Of a DNA stretch of 64,000 nucleotides, positions 1-22,104 are shown piece after piece; positions within the stretch are counted from its first letter, which is position 1, and each line of letters begins with the position of its first letter. The notes under the pieces were generated by a model, which saw only the letters and a program-made list of their open reading frames with translations, was not told the DNA's origin and made no database searches. The stretch is taken from the NCBI GenBank assembly GCA_018105865.1, contig CM030836.1, forward strand, positions 4,972,483 to 5,036,482, in the 5' to 3' direction. This DNA comes from Metaphire vulgaris. Taxonomy: Eukaryota; Annelida; Clitellata; Crassiclitellata; Megascolecidae. The position numbers and the translations under genes are program-made.

Positions 1-425
1 ACCAGTGAATCATGTCATTTATATCTAGTGAATCAATGAAATTCAGTCAGCAGACAGATGCATGCGAAACCATTTTAAAGCATCAAGTGACATTATGATG
101 CACTAGATAACAATGATAGGCAAGAACACTAGAATGACAATTCCTTCAAAGTGCCTATTCAAATGAACAGCACCAAATCTTAATGACTTGCATTCACGTG
201 ACACATTGGTAGTTCAGCATCACCATTTGCATCCATAGCAGACTTGTCAGTTATAATTATCAATAATTCAATAATTATCAAGTGCCTGGTTTCGTCATTT
301 CTTAATCAAATTCTCCCTGGAAATAAACTGAACAACCGAAAATCTACTGATTATTTTCACATGTATGCATCCAGTTTCTTCACAAAAAGTGAAGCAAACC
401 TTCGAATGAGTGAGTGAGTGAGCTT

Positions 426-610
426 CAGTTCATCACCTTCCGGTATGTTTCCTGAGGACTTTCAGAGAGATGGGCACCCAACACCATTTCCAACTCCGAT
501 AGGTGGAAACAGCAGGGTCTCAGTCTCTCCTCCGGTATCTCAGCGCCCGTGACCGCTCTTGCTTCTTCCAACTCGCGAATTAGGAAGTTACTCCAGTTCA
601 TCACCTTCCG
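426..610 (-). pseudogene. Fragment resembling the next NDR kinase block, bounded by a 17-bp direct repeat
   Basis: On the minus strand the sequence reads SESPQETYRKVMN, which matches the NDR family block that should follow residue 312 of the kinase. The expected preceding residues (YPPFC) are absent, the conserved Trp after VMN is a TGA stop, and no in-phase acceptor is visible. The 17-bp word for RKVMN (CGGAAGGTGATGAACTG) occurs at 426-442 and again at 594-610, where it is followed by TGG (Trp). The span between shows no kinase similarity. It is probably a rearranged or duplicated exon scrap rather than the functional exon 10. Confidence 0.4.
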
Positions 611-614
611 CTCC

Positions 615-715
615 ATGACTCACGGCAACCCACTTCTGTGGAATGCGCTCCCTGTATGTTTCACCAGATCGTACAGTTATTAGCTGTGTGTTGATTGTAC
701 AGCGCTGAGGACTTT
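615..715 (+). mobile_element. Non-LTR retrotransposon 3' end scrap
   Basis: The plus strand reads GNPLLWNALPV followed by a short tail with GTACAGCGCTGAGGACTTT. Both the WNALP word and the GTACAGCGCT tail occur in the LINE 3' ends at 15300-15430 and 16930-17150. Only the extreme end is preserved. Confidence 0.5.
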
Positions 716-1408
716 AAATAACAAAATGGAGGGTAACCTACCAGCAGGAAGAATGTGTGAAGGAAATGCAAGCAAATGTTAAAATTAAAATGCAATACAG
801 TGTGCAATTGTTACCCAGAAACTGCAATCTTGTAAAACTTAACAAAAAAATTGTGCTGAACACAAATGGCTTCAGACTGTGTTCAAAATTGATCAAGTGC
901 ACTCAGTCAAACAATACACAATAGAAGGCAAATTATTTATTTATTTGTAAAATCGACTACTAGTTCAAACAAAATTTATGAAAATCAACAAAAGGCCATC
1001 CAGAGAAACTGCAAAAGTCATGCGAGTTTCATCACTAGCAAGCTTTTTTATTTTTATAGTTATAGATCCACAGGTCACAAAAGGTCGTTGATTGTTGCTC
1101 ATGTTTTCAAGAACTAAAATGTTAAGTCAACTTCTACTACAATATCACTAAATTGAACTCCTCTTATTTAAAGTTTATCATTATTTGTACTATTTGGGCT
1201 GGGTAATCTAAAAATCATATTCATCACAGTTTTGCTATTTTAACAGCAATAGATAAAACATACTAAAACATTCAAGGCAGGATCTGCCAATCTGCTACAT
1301 TAGATCAACTGATGTCAAAACAAACTCAGTCTTATGACAAAGGAAATTCACAACTTTATTTCCATTGCAAAGTCACCAGCCAGTAACAGTTCATAAAGCA
1401 AGAAGTCA

Positions 1409-11970
<10,562 letters not shown>

Positions 11971-12049
11971 TTTGGATTTCAGACCCTGTCAAAACAATGG
12001 CTAATTAAACTGCAAATTAAAATCAGTATTTTCAACAATTACAACTAAA

Positions 12050-12420
12050 AGTCAATCAATCAATCAATCAATAAACTTCTATGGCGCCACTATCATAATG
12101 CCCAGGTCATCAGCCGATGGGCACCAAATCCAAATAGAATTAGAGCCAGGTCAATCTGGAAGATCAGTCAGAACAGCGGGGGAGCAATCTAAGGGGGAAT
12201 AGCCAGGCCAAACAGGTATGTTTTAAGACCAGATCTAAAAGATGATAAATTGTTAGTTTTACGAAGTGATATTGGTAATGAATTCCAAAGCTTATGGCCA
12301 CACACTGAGAAACAACTAGTGCCAATGACGGTGCGAGAATAAGGAACAACAAATGAAAGTCCTGCCGAATACCTAGTGGATTGAGTAATAGGTCGAGGGA
12401 TTAGTCGCATCTTAAGGTAA
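12050..12420 (-). mobile_element. LINE 3' end (CR1/L2-like)
   Basis: The minus frame at 12189-12410 reads TRYSAGLSFVVPYSRTVIG, then KLWNSLPISLRK and GLKTYLF, the diagnostic C-terminus of APE-type LINEs. The 3' end carries an (ATTG)n tail at 12052-12072, typical for elements that prime on short repeats. The copy is strongly 5'-truncated and lies just upstream of the kinase 5'UTR exon. Confidence 0.87.
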
Positions 12421-12429
12421 TAGGGATCA

Positions 12430-13466
12430 TTATATAATATGGTTTTAAATACTAAAAGACAAATTTTATATTATAAGTCAATAATAAATGATTTTGAAAG
12501 TTACTATTGAGTCATTCCATGTCAATTCAACAAATGGTCCCAGGTCGACCATCTCAAAAAATTATGAAATTTACTAGAAGCATACCTCAAACATCCTTGT
12601 GAAGGTTTGCAAAATATTAGCCTGCTCTCCTGCATAGTTTTTGAGATATCCAACTTTATAGTACCGAGGGTGAGTCGTTTTTTGTGCTTCATGACAGCCG
12701 CTTAAATTTCATGCGACTTCAGACCTCTATAACTTCAGTAATATCACAGCTAGGGCCCTGGGGTCTGAAATTATTTGGACTTATTCACAACTAGTAGTAT
12801 TAAAATTAGTGCCCACAATTATTACTTTTAACCGTGAATTGACCGATGTCTAATCACACCTCAAATGGTTTAAACACATCTTAAATGATCTTAATGATTG
12901 AATTGGCTGACTAATGATTGTGCTCAGAAATAGGGTTGCCGGCAAAAGGAAAACATGTCTTCCTTTTGGGCCTCATGTCCTCCGTCCGGCAGGCATTGGC
13001 CTGAAATAAGAAAATGGTTGACTTTTTTGCTGTCATCATCTACTGACTTGAATTTTGGTCTACTTGGTCATGTAATTGGCAATTGCACACTATCATCTGA
13101 TGCCCAAGGGACAAAGAAGAGAAAGTACCGGTAATTGGCCGCAAGAGGAATTCTTCTCATCTGGAAAAAACGTTTTGCATGTAGTTTTAGAAATGGAAAT
13201 GAAAGTTACTTTCCTACTTTATCCCAGTGTGCGAGGACCTTAACTGGCTTGTCAAGATTTTTTGGCTTGTCAAGGTTTTTTACTTGACCGATGTAAGTCA
13301 GTTGTCAGGGGCGCAGTGCCTGTTTTATCCCCAAGGCTGGGGAAATCCATGCTACGTCACTGAGTATGTGCTTTGTGAATTTTACAGCCTATTTTTTGTC
13401 AGGTTTTTCCTCCTTCATGACTACTGGCATCCTTTAGACAATCCTATGTAGAAATGAAAGAAGGTC
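12430..13466. other. Intergenic stretch without recognised gene
   Basis: Between the kinase and the next repeats, 12505-12800 carries text resembling a dispersed repeat (GTCATTCCATGTCAATTC and onwards). 13245-13375 contains three GCTTGTCAAG/GTCAGG words and a GCTACGTCACTG end like the miniature elements elsewhere. No open frame with family similarity was seen. Confidence 0.5.
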
Positions 13467-14039
13467 ATGTTAACCGTGACTGCATCTAAGAAGCTAAAGT
13501 CCCGTGAGCTTTCTGTTTGGCCTGATTTGCGTCACATGGGCCACATGACAGTGCCGGGACTCTATCCATAAAGCTAGAGTCCCGGGAGCCGTGACACTGG
13601 CTATATGAATAGAGTCCCGGCTCTTGGGAGCCAAGTTATCGGATTAGAGTACCGGTTGCTTATTGGCAGGAGTTATATGGCTATGTAGTCTCTGTCAGTG
13701 TTTTATGCAGGTCTGTCAGGAGAGATTCCCCCTCCCCCTACAAAACCACAAAAATCCACTCCTTATGACTAATGCTGTTGCTATACAGATTCTGGCTCAG
13801 CATCTCCTTCTTCCTCTCCTGTTTCTTAGAAACATGACAGTCTTTTATAGAATGTATAGCCACTACACCTGTATCCACTCAAGGCTCTGCCAACACTCGG
13901 CCAACGCCGGGCGCTGTCCTCAGCCCAAGAACCCAGTCCTTTAAACTCTGTCTGGTTGTACTCCGAATTCAGATCAACTTAAGTTTGATTTTACTTTACA
14001 AGTATAGGGGTGTTTACAAGCGTATAGTTTAGATAGATA

Positions 14040-15110
14040 GAGATAGATAGTTCATTACAGGCGCATTAAGACACTAAAAGCGCTGCTGGTTGGCTGAAAT
14101 GTCTTCAGTCTCGATAAGAAAATGTCCCGTGTCCCCAATGGAAGCTTGTTCCAGAAGGTTGGGCCAAGCTGTCATGCCCAGTTAGTCCGAGAGTAACAAA
14201 CAATCAATCCGTGATCGGACAAGCATGCAGTCAGTTTTAAGGTATTCGGTGCATCGCTGAAGACATTTATCCACTAGTGAGATAATTTTGAACTCAACTC
14301 TGGAGATCACGGAAGCCAGTGCAGTTCGCGAAGGACTGGCGAAATGTGCTGGTTTCTTCACGTCTCTGTTATTAAGCGAGCTGCTGCATTCTGTAGTGAT
14401 TGGAGTCTCTTTAGTTGTGTGATGTTGATTTGAGCAAGTAGGCTGTTACAGTAATCCAGCGTGTACAGACCAACGCGGCGTGAACGAATCAGTACCACCT
14501 CCCATCACCGGTTATAATTGCTCTTAGTTTACGCAATTCCAGGAAGCCGCACGAAACAACCCTGCTTATATGATCGCCATCGTCAGATTCTCATCAAGAA
14601 TCACACCCAGATTCGTTTGAGCAAATCAGATCTGAACCGACTTTAATTTCATCAAGCGTCACTTTATTTATCTGTCTGTCCCAAGCATATCAATTCAGAC
14701 TTTGACGGATTTAGTTTAAGTCTATTTGCATAACCATGCATGAATATGCACAATGCCCTCAGACAATAATTCAGCTGCCTGTTTAGCCTCCTCGGGATGA
14801 TGAGAGTGGTATAGTTGAATATCATCAGCATAGTAATGCGTGTTAAGCTGCTGATTAGTCTGAATACTTTCAAGTTCGCTAATGAAAATGGTAAAAGAGC
14901 AGAGGCCCAAAATGGACCCCTGTGGGACGCCGTAACCTTTCTAGGACTTGACATAAATCCTGATAACAGACACGTGATGCTCGGTTGGTCAGATACGATC
15001 TAAGCCACTGAAGAGCTGTACCGTCTATTCCCATCTTCAGTTGTAACCTCCGCAGAAGAATTTCATGGTCGACCAATTCAATCGTTCAGCGTGGTTACTT
15101 TGCCTTTATC
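14040..15110 (-). mobile_element. Non-LTR retrotransposon reverse transcriptase fragment
   Basis: Minus-strand pieces read VDHEILLRRLQLKMGIDGTA, then LRSYLTNRASRV, GPLLF and YADDIQLYHSHHPEEA (catalytic ADD), followed by NRLKLNPSKSELI. They need frame changes between them. The rest of the C-terminal region continues decayed to about 14040. It is a CR1/L2-like, inactive copy sitting between the arms of the inverted-repeat element. Confidence 0.85.
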
Positions 15111-15185
15111 CGCGGCTTTAAACACGTCCTAATGTGCAGTTTACAAGGTGTTATGACTTTTCACGCTACCTAGCCTGTCCGATTA

Positions 15186-15500
15186 TTGTCATGCCCAGTG
15201 CGGAGACAAACAACGACTGGGTGCTGTCTCCAACTGAGATCTAGCACTGGCTGTATGTTCCTCCTCCGGCCAGGACTCCGAAAGTTTGGCGAAGCGTTCT
15301 ATGACTTTGGAATGCGCTCCCTGATGCGCTGGCCGGGATTACTTCACCTGAAATGTTTGCTAAAGACCTAAAAACGCATTTGTTCACCATATTGTATAGT
15401 TGACTGTTGACTGTACAGCGCTTTTAGTTTTGGCCGATCGCTATGTTACGGCGCTTCACAAATCGTCGAATAATAAATAAAATTAATTAATTAAAATGGT
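15186..15500 (+). mobile_element. LINE 3' end
   Basis: Frames on the plus strand give RKFGEA, then NALPDALAGIT, PEMFAKDLKTHLFT and a 3'UTR with GACTGTACAGCGCTTTTAG and CGGCGCTTCACAAATCG. It ends in an (AATT)n tail near 15475-15495. It is oriented opposite to the RT fragment to its left, so it is a separate insertion. Confidence 0.7.
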
Positions 15501-15844
15501 CAAAGCAAAAACCTAATCATACATATATAATTTGTTAACTCGTTGACATTAATATTGCATCCTGAGCCTTTTTAAAGTAAAATTTATCACTGCACTAAAC
15601 TCCGAAAATTTGTGGACATACATACATGTGGATATTCCCCTGAGAGACCTGTATACAACACTGACAGAGACCATATAACCATTTAACTCCTGCCTATAAG
15701 CAACCGGTACTCTAACCTCATAACTCGGCTCCCGTGACTAGCCATAGAGCTAAAGTAAGTCGCGATAACCATGATTCTAGTTATAGAGCTAAAGTTCCAG
15801 CTCCCGTGACTTTAGCTCTATGGCTAGAGTCACGGTTACCGTGA

Positions 15845-17205
15845 CTATATCCACAATGAATGGACAGGTGGCGCTCCTTTGTGAACTCGACCTATCTGCC
15901 GCCTTCGACACAGTGGATCACGAAATAATCCTCAGACGCCTTGAGCTTATCTTTGGAATCAAGGGCAAAGTCCTTTCCTGGATACATGACTATCTCAAAG
16001 ACAGGTCACAGTCAGTCCGTTGGAATCATTCCGCGTCTGCCTCGCGCCCTGTCCTCAGCAGAGTACCGCAGGGATCTGTTCTAGGCCCACTTCTGTTTGT
16101 CCTTTATGTGGCAGACATTGGACAAATCATTGAATCATGCAGGCTGGCAGCACATGCCTATGCTGATGATGTGCAGATATACGCCTCATGCCTCCCTGAG
16201 GATATGGACCTACTCCGCGATCCCGTCATCGCCTGTATTACAAAGATCAGACATTGGACTGAAGTCAATTGTCTAGCACTGAATCCTGGCAAACCTGAAG
16301 TGATGTGGATTTCTACTCCCAGGAGAAGGCACTTGTTCAGCCGTGTACCGTTTGTCATTGATAGGATTGAAATTGTACCGTCGGCTGAAGTACGCCTCCT
16401 CGGGGTCCTGTTAGATGAATCGCTTTCGCTCGATGGCCACATCAGCAATGTCACTCGGAGTTCCTTCTATCAGCTTCGGAGGATCAGGGCGATACATCGG
16501 CACCTTCCAACGTCGGCACCTTCCAATGTCGGCAGCGATCCAACTCGTGAGTGCCATCGTCATCACGAGGATCGACTACTGCAAAAGCATACTCCTTGGC
16601 CTACCAGATGCCCAACTGAGCCGTTTGCAGATGCTACTCAATGCTTCTGCCCGCATGATCTACGGTGCCAGATGGGGCGAGCACGTCACCCCCTTACTCA
16701 AGGACAAGCTGCACTGGCTGAGCATCCCTGAGCGCATCATCTACAAGAGGTGATGCCTGACATTCCGGGCCCTCAATGATCCCGCCTGCCCAGTCTACTT
16801 GGCTGAACTTGTGCATAGGCCCCCGCTTACTGACCGTCGGCGGCAGCTTCGTTCCTGTAATCGGGTCCAATTGGTTGTATCCCCTCCATCTAAGACAGTG
16901 AAATTTGGAAAGAGGTCTTTCACCCGGGGGAATCCCCTCCTCTGGGACTCACTGCCCGACACTGTGACCAACGCGACTAGTCTTGAAATGTTTGCTACCA
17001 GACTTAAGACGCACTTGTTTAACATCTCGTTTCTCACTAGCTACTTAGTTTAATTTTGTTTGAAGTGTTCGCGCAGTCTTTTAGACAAGTTACCTTGATC
17101 TTGGCCTGCTGTGACTATAGCAATCTGTAAAGCGCTCTTGATCTTGGCCTATTGACTAAGCGCTAACTAACTTGGCTAACTAACTAACTAACTAACTAAC
17201 AACTA
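15845..17205 (+). mobile_element. Non-LTR retrotransposon, reverse transcriptase to 3' end
   Basis: The copy begins inside the RT domain: ELDLSAAFDTVDHEIILRRL, then VPQGSVLGPLLFVLY and YADDVQIYASC (catalytic YADD), NCLALNPGKPEVMW and RLLGVLLDESL. The frame then jumps at about 16500 and continues AAIQLVSAIVITRIDYC and GLPDAQLSRLQMLL, meets one TGA at 16751, then runs LTDRRRQLRS, LLWDSLPD and FATRLKTHLF. The 3'UTR ends in a (TAAC)n tail near 17175-17205. It is CR1/L2-like and inactive because of the frame jump and stop. Confidence 0.95.
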
Positions 17206-18029
17206 TTTCCACAACGCTGAAAGAATCACTGGCCTGGCTACTGGCTAGTGCCCAAAGTTAGCATCAAAAAGCTCGTTAAAATAGAACCTTGGTCTTATCC
17301 AGCCTGCTGCGAAACCTCCAGATTTTTCCGAACACTTTGTCCGATTTTTCTGGCATTCATAAAGAATTAGCGAATCGCGATTAAATTAAGCCTCAAACGC
17401 TCGTTTCCTTCTCCTCTTTCGTTTCCTTATTAATAAACAAATGGCGACGTCTTGTTAATCACAGATTTTAATTCTACATAATTAAAGTCTATGGTCTTAA
17501 TCGCATTCGCCACACAAACTTCCGGTCAACAGCTACAGCGAAATCTTCAGGCTCCCAGATTTAAAACTACAAATTTGATGTAAAATTGGGTAAGGATTAG
17601 AACATGCCAGAGAGTCCGTGCCAGGGACAGGTCTGGACGACATGGTCTTTAAAAACCCAACAGCTGCAGTTCTCTACCAACACACGCGGCTATACTGAAT
17701 TAGAGCTGGGTCGATTACGATTATTTTTTTCCGATTACGATTACGATTATTTTCGATTATTTTTCACGATTACGATTTCGATTACGATTACGGTTTTTAA
17801 ATAATCGCGATTTCGATTTCGATTATTTTAACATGTACCTTTAGAAACTGGCTTTCCCTGCCATATTTTACAGTATTCGGCGATCCTCTGTCATATCGAT
17901 GTTCAGTTTTCTTCAACAGGGGCATTGTTTCTACATCCCTAACAACCCCAACACCCCAAATTTGAGGTCGACACCCCTAAAATTTTGATGGATAGGCTAT
18001 GATATGCATACAGAATGCATATTGATTTA

Positions 18030-18370
18030 TTGATTTATTTATTTATTGACAATTTATATAGCCAAGTAGAAAAGGCTAAGGCCTCGTTGTAAGAGCCTTA
18101 ACACAGTTCATATCTGTGGATTAAATAAATATGTCTTCAAATTTCTAATGAAAAGTCCAGTTTGAGACTGCTCCAGTCACATTGTCTGGAAGAGAGTTCC
18201 ACGTGGAATGATTCCCCCGGGAATGATCTTTCCCCTAGCGTGGGTGTCTTGAACGGGGATCGGGGACCAACAACTGCACTCTCCGATGGGACCTAAGATA
18301 TCTGAGGCGCGTTTATTCATCTTTGTGCAAGTATATTGTATCTGAATAGTGATCGAGTGCACTAATATCG
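18030..18370 (-). mobile_element. LINE 3' end remnant
   Basis: On the minus strand the text matches the usual LINE C-terminal region in decayed form (words for GTLFQ, then phrases ending in LFNPQI) and ends in a TTTAT-rich tail near 18030-18050. It is nested in the 17701-19667 element. Confidence 0.45.
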
Positions 18371-19129
18371 TTTGTTTCTTCTATACAAAAATCTTTATTT
18401 AAATTAGATAATCAGGACAGAGTGGATAAATTTCTTAAGCGAAAACCCGAAAATTTAGCAAGTGTGAATGCCATAGTTCAGTCGGACGACATGATGCCAG
18501 TGATTTTATAACACGGATCCAGTGGAGTCGATCTCTGCAAGGTGAGAGGATGATTTAGTCAAGTGTGAACACCCCAAACAGGCCTTGCTCAGAGGGGGCC
18601 AGGATGGCCATTCGGCCCATTATCCATCATTTTGGGGGCCTCCCTTTGTTTCCTTGTCTAGAATTCTGGGAGAGCTAGAAAGCTAGATAGCTACTACTAG
18701 AAGGCCCTCAAAATTTGGTGATGACCTTTTTGCTTGTTGATAATTTTGGGATTTTGGGAAAGCTGGGAAGGTATTTTAAAGTCGGTCCTCAAAATTGGTG
18801 ATTACCTTTTCAATGTTTTCAAAATTTTAGTGTTTTCGAAGGCTGAGAGGCCTCACAATTCCAACTGGCCTGGACCTCCTTCAGCCTCTGATAAAGATAT
18901 GACTGTGATGGAAGAAATAGACCCCAAACTTTATCCTCGGATGACTTTTTTGCTTGTCAGACTTTTTGTGAGTCTCTAAAACGTTTTTGCTTGTCAGCCT
19001 TTTCTGGTGTAGAGACTTCCAAACCATAACACTCCCAGATTTTCCTGACATCCCACCCCAATTCTAATCCTAGAAATAACCCTGGTCTTCAATCTCCTTA
19101 AAGGATCGAGCCTGGGTGGCAAGACCGAT

Positions 19130-19510
19130 ATCGTCAGCGTATCCAAACTTCCTACTGATGGTATCAGGTAGGCTGGAGTGTTACTAGACCTAACGGCCTA
19201 CAAATTGAATAACGCCTATGTCAGAACTGAACACTGTGTTAAACCGTTTCAATCAATCACGTTAAGGAGCTGAAATCTCCCAAGTGAACTTAGAACCGTC
19301 TGTCAGAGATGAGTAGTTTTTCATCGGTTGACAGAACCAAAACACAAGTTTTCGAGAGTTTTAAGTTTAAACCCGCATGCCACACCGTATCGAAAGCTGC
19401 TGTCAAACCCAGAAAGATGGTACCTGTCTTTAGACGTTTGAATCCATTTTCAATGAAAATCTTATAATCAACGGTAAATTGATCTTTCTTTGAATCGTAT
19501 GAAATATTGA
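19130..19510 (-). mobile_element. Reverse transcriptase fragment
   Basis: The minus frame reads FIENGFKRLKTGTIFLGL, then TAAFDTVWHAGLNLKLSKT, a standard RT region (family: vFLDL..AFDTVWH.GL..KL). It is truncated on both sides and differs from the CR1-like copies nearby. It is nested in the 17701-19667 element. Confidence 0.7.
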
Positions 19511-19777
19511 ATAATATCACGGAATAATCAAAAATTAATTGCGATTTCGATTATTTTTCGACGATTATCGATTATTTCGATTTATTTAATAATCGTGTCG
19601 ATTTCGATTAACGATTTTTTCAAAAAACTCGCGATTTCGATTTTGTACTGTTAATCGACCCACCCTAGCTATACTGAATGCCTGACAAAGTAAGCAGAAT
19701 CTCGTAAATTTATGTAGCACTTTAAAAAGTAACACCACAGTAGGTCGCATGCAATGTAAGTAAGTAAATAAGTAAAG

Positions 19778-19780
<3 letters not shown>

Positions 19781-19829
<49 letters not shown>
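19781..19829 (+). repeat. (TA)n microsatellite
   Basis: About 49 bases of pure TA repeat. Confidence 0.97.
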
Positions 19830-19832
<3 letters not shown>

Positions 19833-20570
19833 CACTGCCCGAAAGCTTGAAGCAATGCACTAGTTTATTCACCGAGCGCTCAATCTTGGTAAGTCCATAG
19901 TCTGTAATCCTTGGTGGTCAAGGTTGTAGATCCAGGTAGGCAGTCGCAGCAAAGTATTATTATGAAGGATGATAAAAAAGATTTGCGGCGGGTAGAATGC
20001 AGGCCCGTAGTAAGGATTTCGTCATAGGATTTCTTGAAAAGAATAGTCAAAATATGAACAACCGGTTTGTGAAAGACACATTATTAGGACATAGTACAAA
20101 GTCTCGAATAATACTGGAAATCGTCGGACAAAAACGTTGATCGCTAGTCCTTCAAACGAGCGCTGAAAAAGACGTCGACCATGCCTGTCTGGCCCTCACC
20201 TTTTGGCTATTTCATACTAAGATATAGCTATTTCATACTGAGATTAAGCGTCTAGCAATAATGTAATGTAACAAAATATTTATATTTGTATAGCGCCTCT
20301 TCAAAGAATCACTCAAAAGCGCTCCCGCTGGAAGCTACTGCGGTGCTACTTGGAAAGCGCAATAGAATTCAAGAGATTTCACTTACTTACTTACATTACT
20401 CCCAAGTGCCAAATGAATTATTACTTACTACGCCTAGTAAGTAGTAATCATGGAGCTATAAATAACTCCATGGTAAATTTGGTAATAGTATTGGAGTTAG
20501 ATCCAATAATTTATTGGTAATCATGGAGGTGATGGAGCTCAGGTAAGTGCCTTTATATGTAATAGAAAGA
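19830..20570. other. Intergenic stretch without recognised gene
   Basis: No coding frame with similarity was seen. 20270-20400 looks like a short LINE 3'UTR scrap (GTATAGCGCC, AAAAGCGCT). 20395-20540 has short inverted words around ACTTACTACGCCTAGTAAGTAGT and GGAGCTATAAATAACTCCATG. Confidence 0.5.
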
Positions 20571-20574
20571 TGCT

Positions 20575-21035
20575 CGCTTCGCTCGCGCTCGCTTCGCTCG
20601 CAGTGCAGGATAATACTAAAACCCAATCATTGAATTCATGCTGCTGAACAACGTTTCAATGAGGTACATACGCCACGTAGCCAAGCTCTGACGCTGCAAC
20701 GTACGCTTCGTCAAACGCTTCGCGTGGCCGTTCGCTTCGCGTGGCCGTTCGCTTCGCGTGGCCGTTCGCTTCGCGTCGCATTTCGCTTCGCGAAGCCTAA
20801 GATTCCAGAACGACCAATCAGAACGCTCACCCAGCTAACCAATCAGAACGCTTGAAGGTAACGAATGAGAACGTCACACAGCCAACCAATCAGAACGCTC
20901 TGCACAGCCAACCAATCAGAACGCTTGAAGGTAACAGACATACAGAGCAAGGATCTTAATATTATACAAAAAATGCTCGTTTCGCTCGCACTCGCTTCTC
21001 TCTTCGCTCGCAGTGCAGGCTCGCTTGTTCGAGGC
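20575..21035. repeat. CG-rich minisatellites with repeated CCAAT words
   Basis: GCTCGCTTCGCTCGC is repeated at 20573-20602 and again in variant form near 20972-21015. A 16- to 17-base unit CGTGGCCGTTCGCTTCG is repeated in tandem at about 20718-20790. The unit CCAATCAGAACGCT(TGAAGG) occurs at 20814, 20839, 20886 and 20911, and again at 22634. The first three ingredients are repeats; the CCAAT words may matter for the Myb-like promoter downstream. Confidence 0.85.
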
Positions 21036-21344
21036 AACGAATATTCCAACAAACAAATTAAACATAAACTGCTTACACAAATCGGGCCTAAATGTGCTCT
21101 ATAAAATTAGCCTTAAGCGCGTAACCGCGTCTTTCTAACGTTTATAACCGCTGAGATATAGGTGCTATACGAAGCTCCTATTCACCATTCGGCGCTGCAC
21201 AAACATGCATTTAATTTAACTAATAATCGATGAATAATTAATTCCTTTGCAAGAAACCCGGGGATAAAAATTTCAGGAATCGATAGAAACGTAAGGAATT
21301 ATAAAAGGGACCTTTAAAGTTTAAAGTACTAAACGGAACATTTG

Positions 21345-22050
21345 AAACTCATAATGCTAATCTATAGGGCATGACGTTGCACATTTGGTCAGATTGCGGT
21401 AGATTTCCGTAGCTATGCAAAAATCTCAAAATGCTAATATATAGGGCATGACGTTGCACATTTGCGTCAGATTGCGGTAGATTTCAGGTGGTATGCAAAA
21501 ATCTGAAAATGCTAATCTATAGGGCATGACGTTGCACATTTGCGTCAAATTGCGGTAGATTTCGTAACTATGCAAAAATCTCATAATGCTAATCTATAGG
21601 GCATGACGTTGCACATTTGCGTCAGATTGCGGTAGATTTCCGTAGCTTATGCAAAAATCTCAAACTGCTAATCTATAGGGCATGACGTTGCACATTTGCG
21701 TCAGATTGCGGTAGATTTCGTAGCTATGCAAAAATCTCAAAATGCTAATCTATAGGGCATGACGTTGCACATTTGCGTCAGATTGCGGTAGATTTCCGTA
21801 GCTATGCAAAAATCTCAAAATGCTAATCTATAGGGCATGACGTTGCACATTTGCGTCAGATTGCGGTATTTCCGTAGCTATGCAAAAATCTCAAAATGCT
21901 AATCTATAGGCATGACGTTGCACATTTGCGTCAGATTGCGGTAGATTTCCGTAGCTATGCAAAAATCTCAAAATGCTAATCTATAGGGCATGACGTTGCA
22001 CATTTGCGTCAGATTGCGGTAGATTTCCGTAGCATGCAAAAATCTCAAAA
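21345..22050 (+). repeat. 78-bp tandem satellite, about nine copies
   Basis: The unit contains GCTAATCTATAGGGCATGACG, then TTGCACATTTGCGTCAGATTG, CGGTAGATTTCCGTAGC and TATGCAAAAATCTC. Period is 77-78 bases with few substitutions and small indels. Each unit holds TGACG and CGTCA facing each other about ten bases apart. There are no unique spacers, so it is not a CRISPR-like array. It ends about 870 bases before the first Myb-like coding exon. Confidence 0.95.
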
Positions 22051-22104
22051 GATTTCGGGAGGAGGGGTTATATTCCTGGCACACAGCCAAGCTCAACCAA
22101 AGGG

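Larger units (their letters stand above)
13467..15845. mobile_element. Inverted-repeat-flanked element, about 2.4 kb
   Basis: The segment 13467-13735 is repeated in inverted orientation at about 15600-15845. Corresponding words include TTAGAGTACCGGTTGCTTAT, GGCAGGAGTTA, TCTCTGTCAGTGTT and several copies of GAGCTAAAGTCCCG / CTAGAGTCACGG. Each arm is about 230 bases with its own short subterminal repeats. Arms differ by roughly one base in five by eye. Between them sit remnants of two LINEs in opposite orientations, probably later insertions. No transposase was found and no target duplication could be fixed. Confidence 0.6.
17701..19667. mobile_element. Element with TAG..TGGGTCGATTA ends and 12-bp flanking repeat
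   Basis: The left end is TAGAGCTGGGTCGATTACG and the right end is TTAATCGACCCACCCTA, whose complement is TAGGGTGGGTCGATTAA. Both ends continue inward into runs of CGATTACGATT/CGATTTCGATT. The element is flanked on both sides by GCTATACTGAAT (17689-17700 and 19668-19679). It contains LINE fragments at 18030-18370 and 19130-19510 and three copies of the GCTTGTCAG motif at 18730-19000. No transposase is visible. Confidence 0.65.

Noticed and set aside
21345..22050. CRISPR-like array
   Set aside because: Repeats are contiguous 78-bp units with no unique spacers, and the genome is eukaryotic; it is a satellite.
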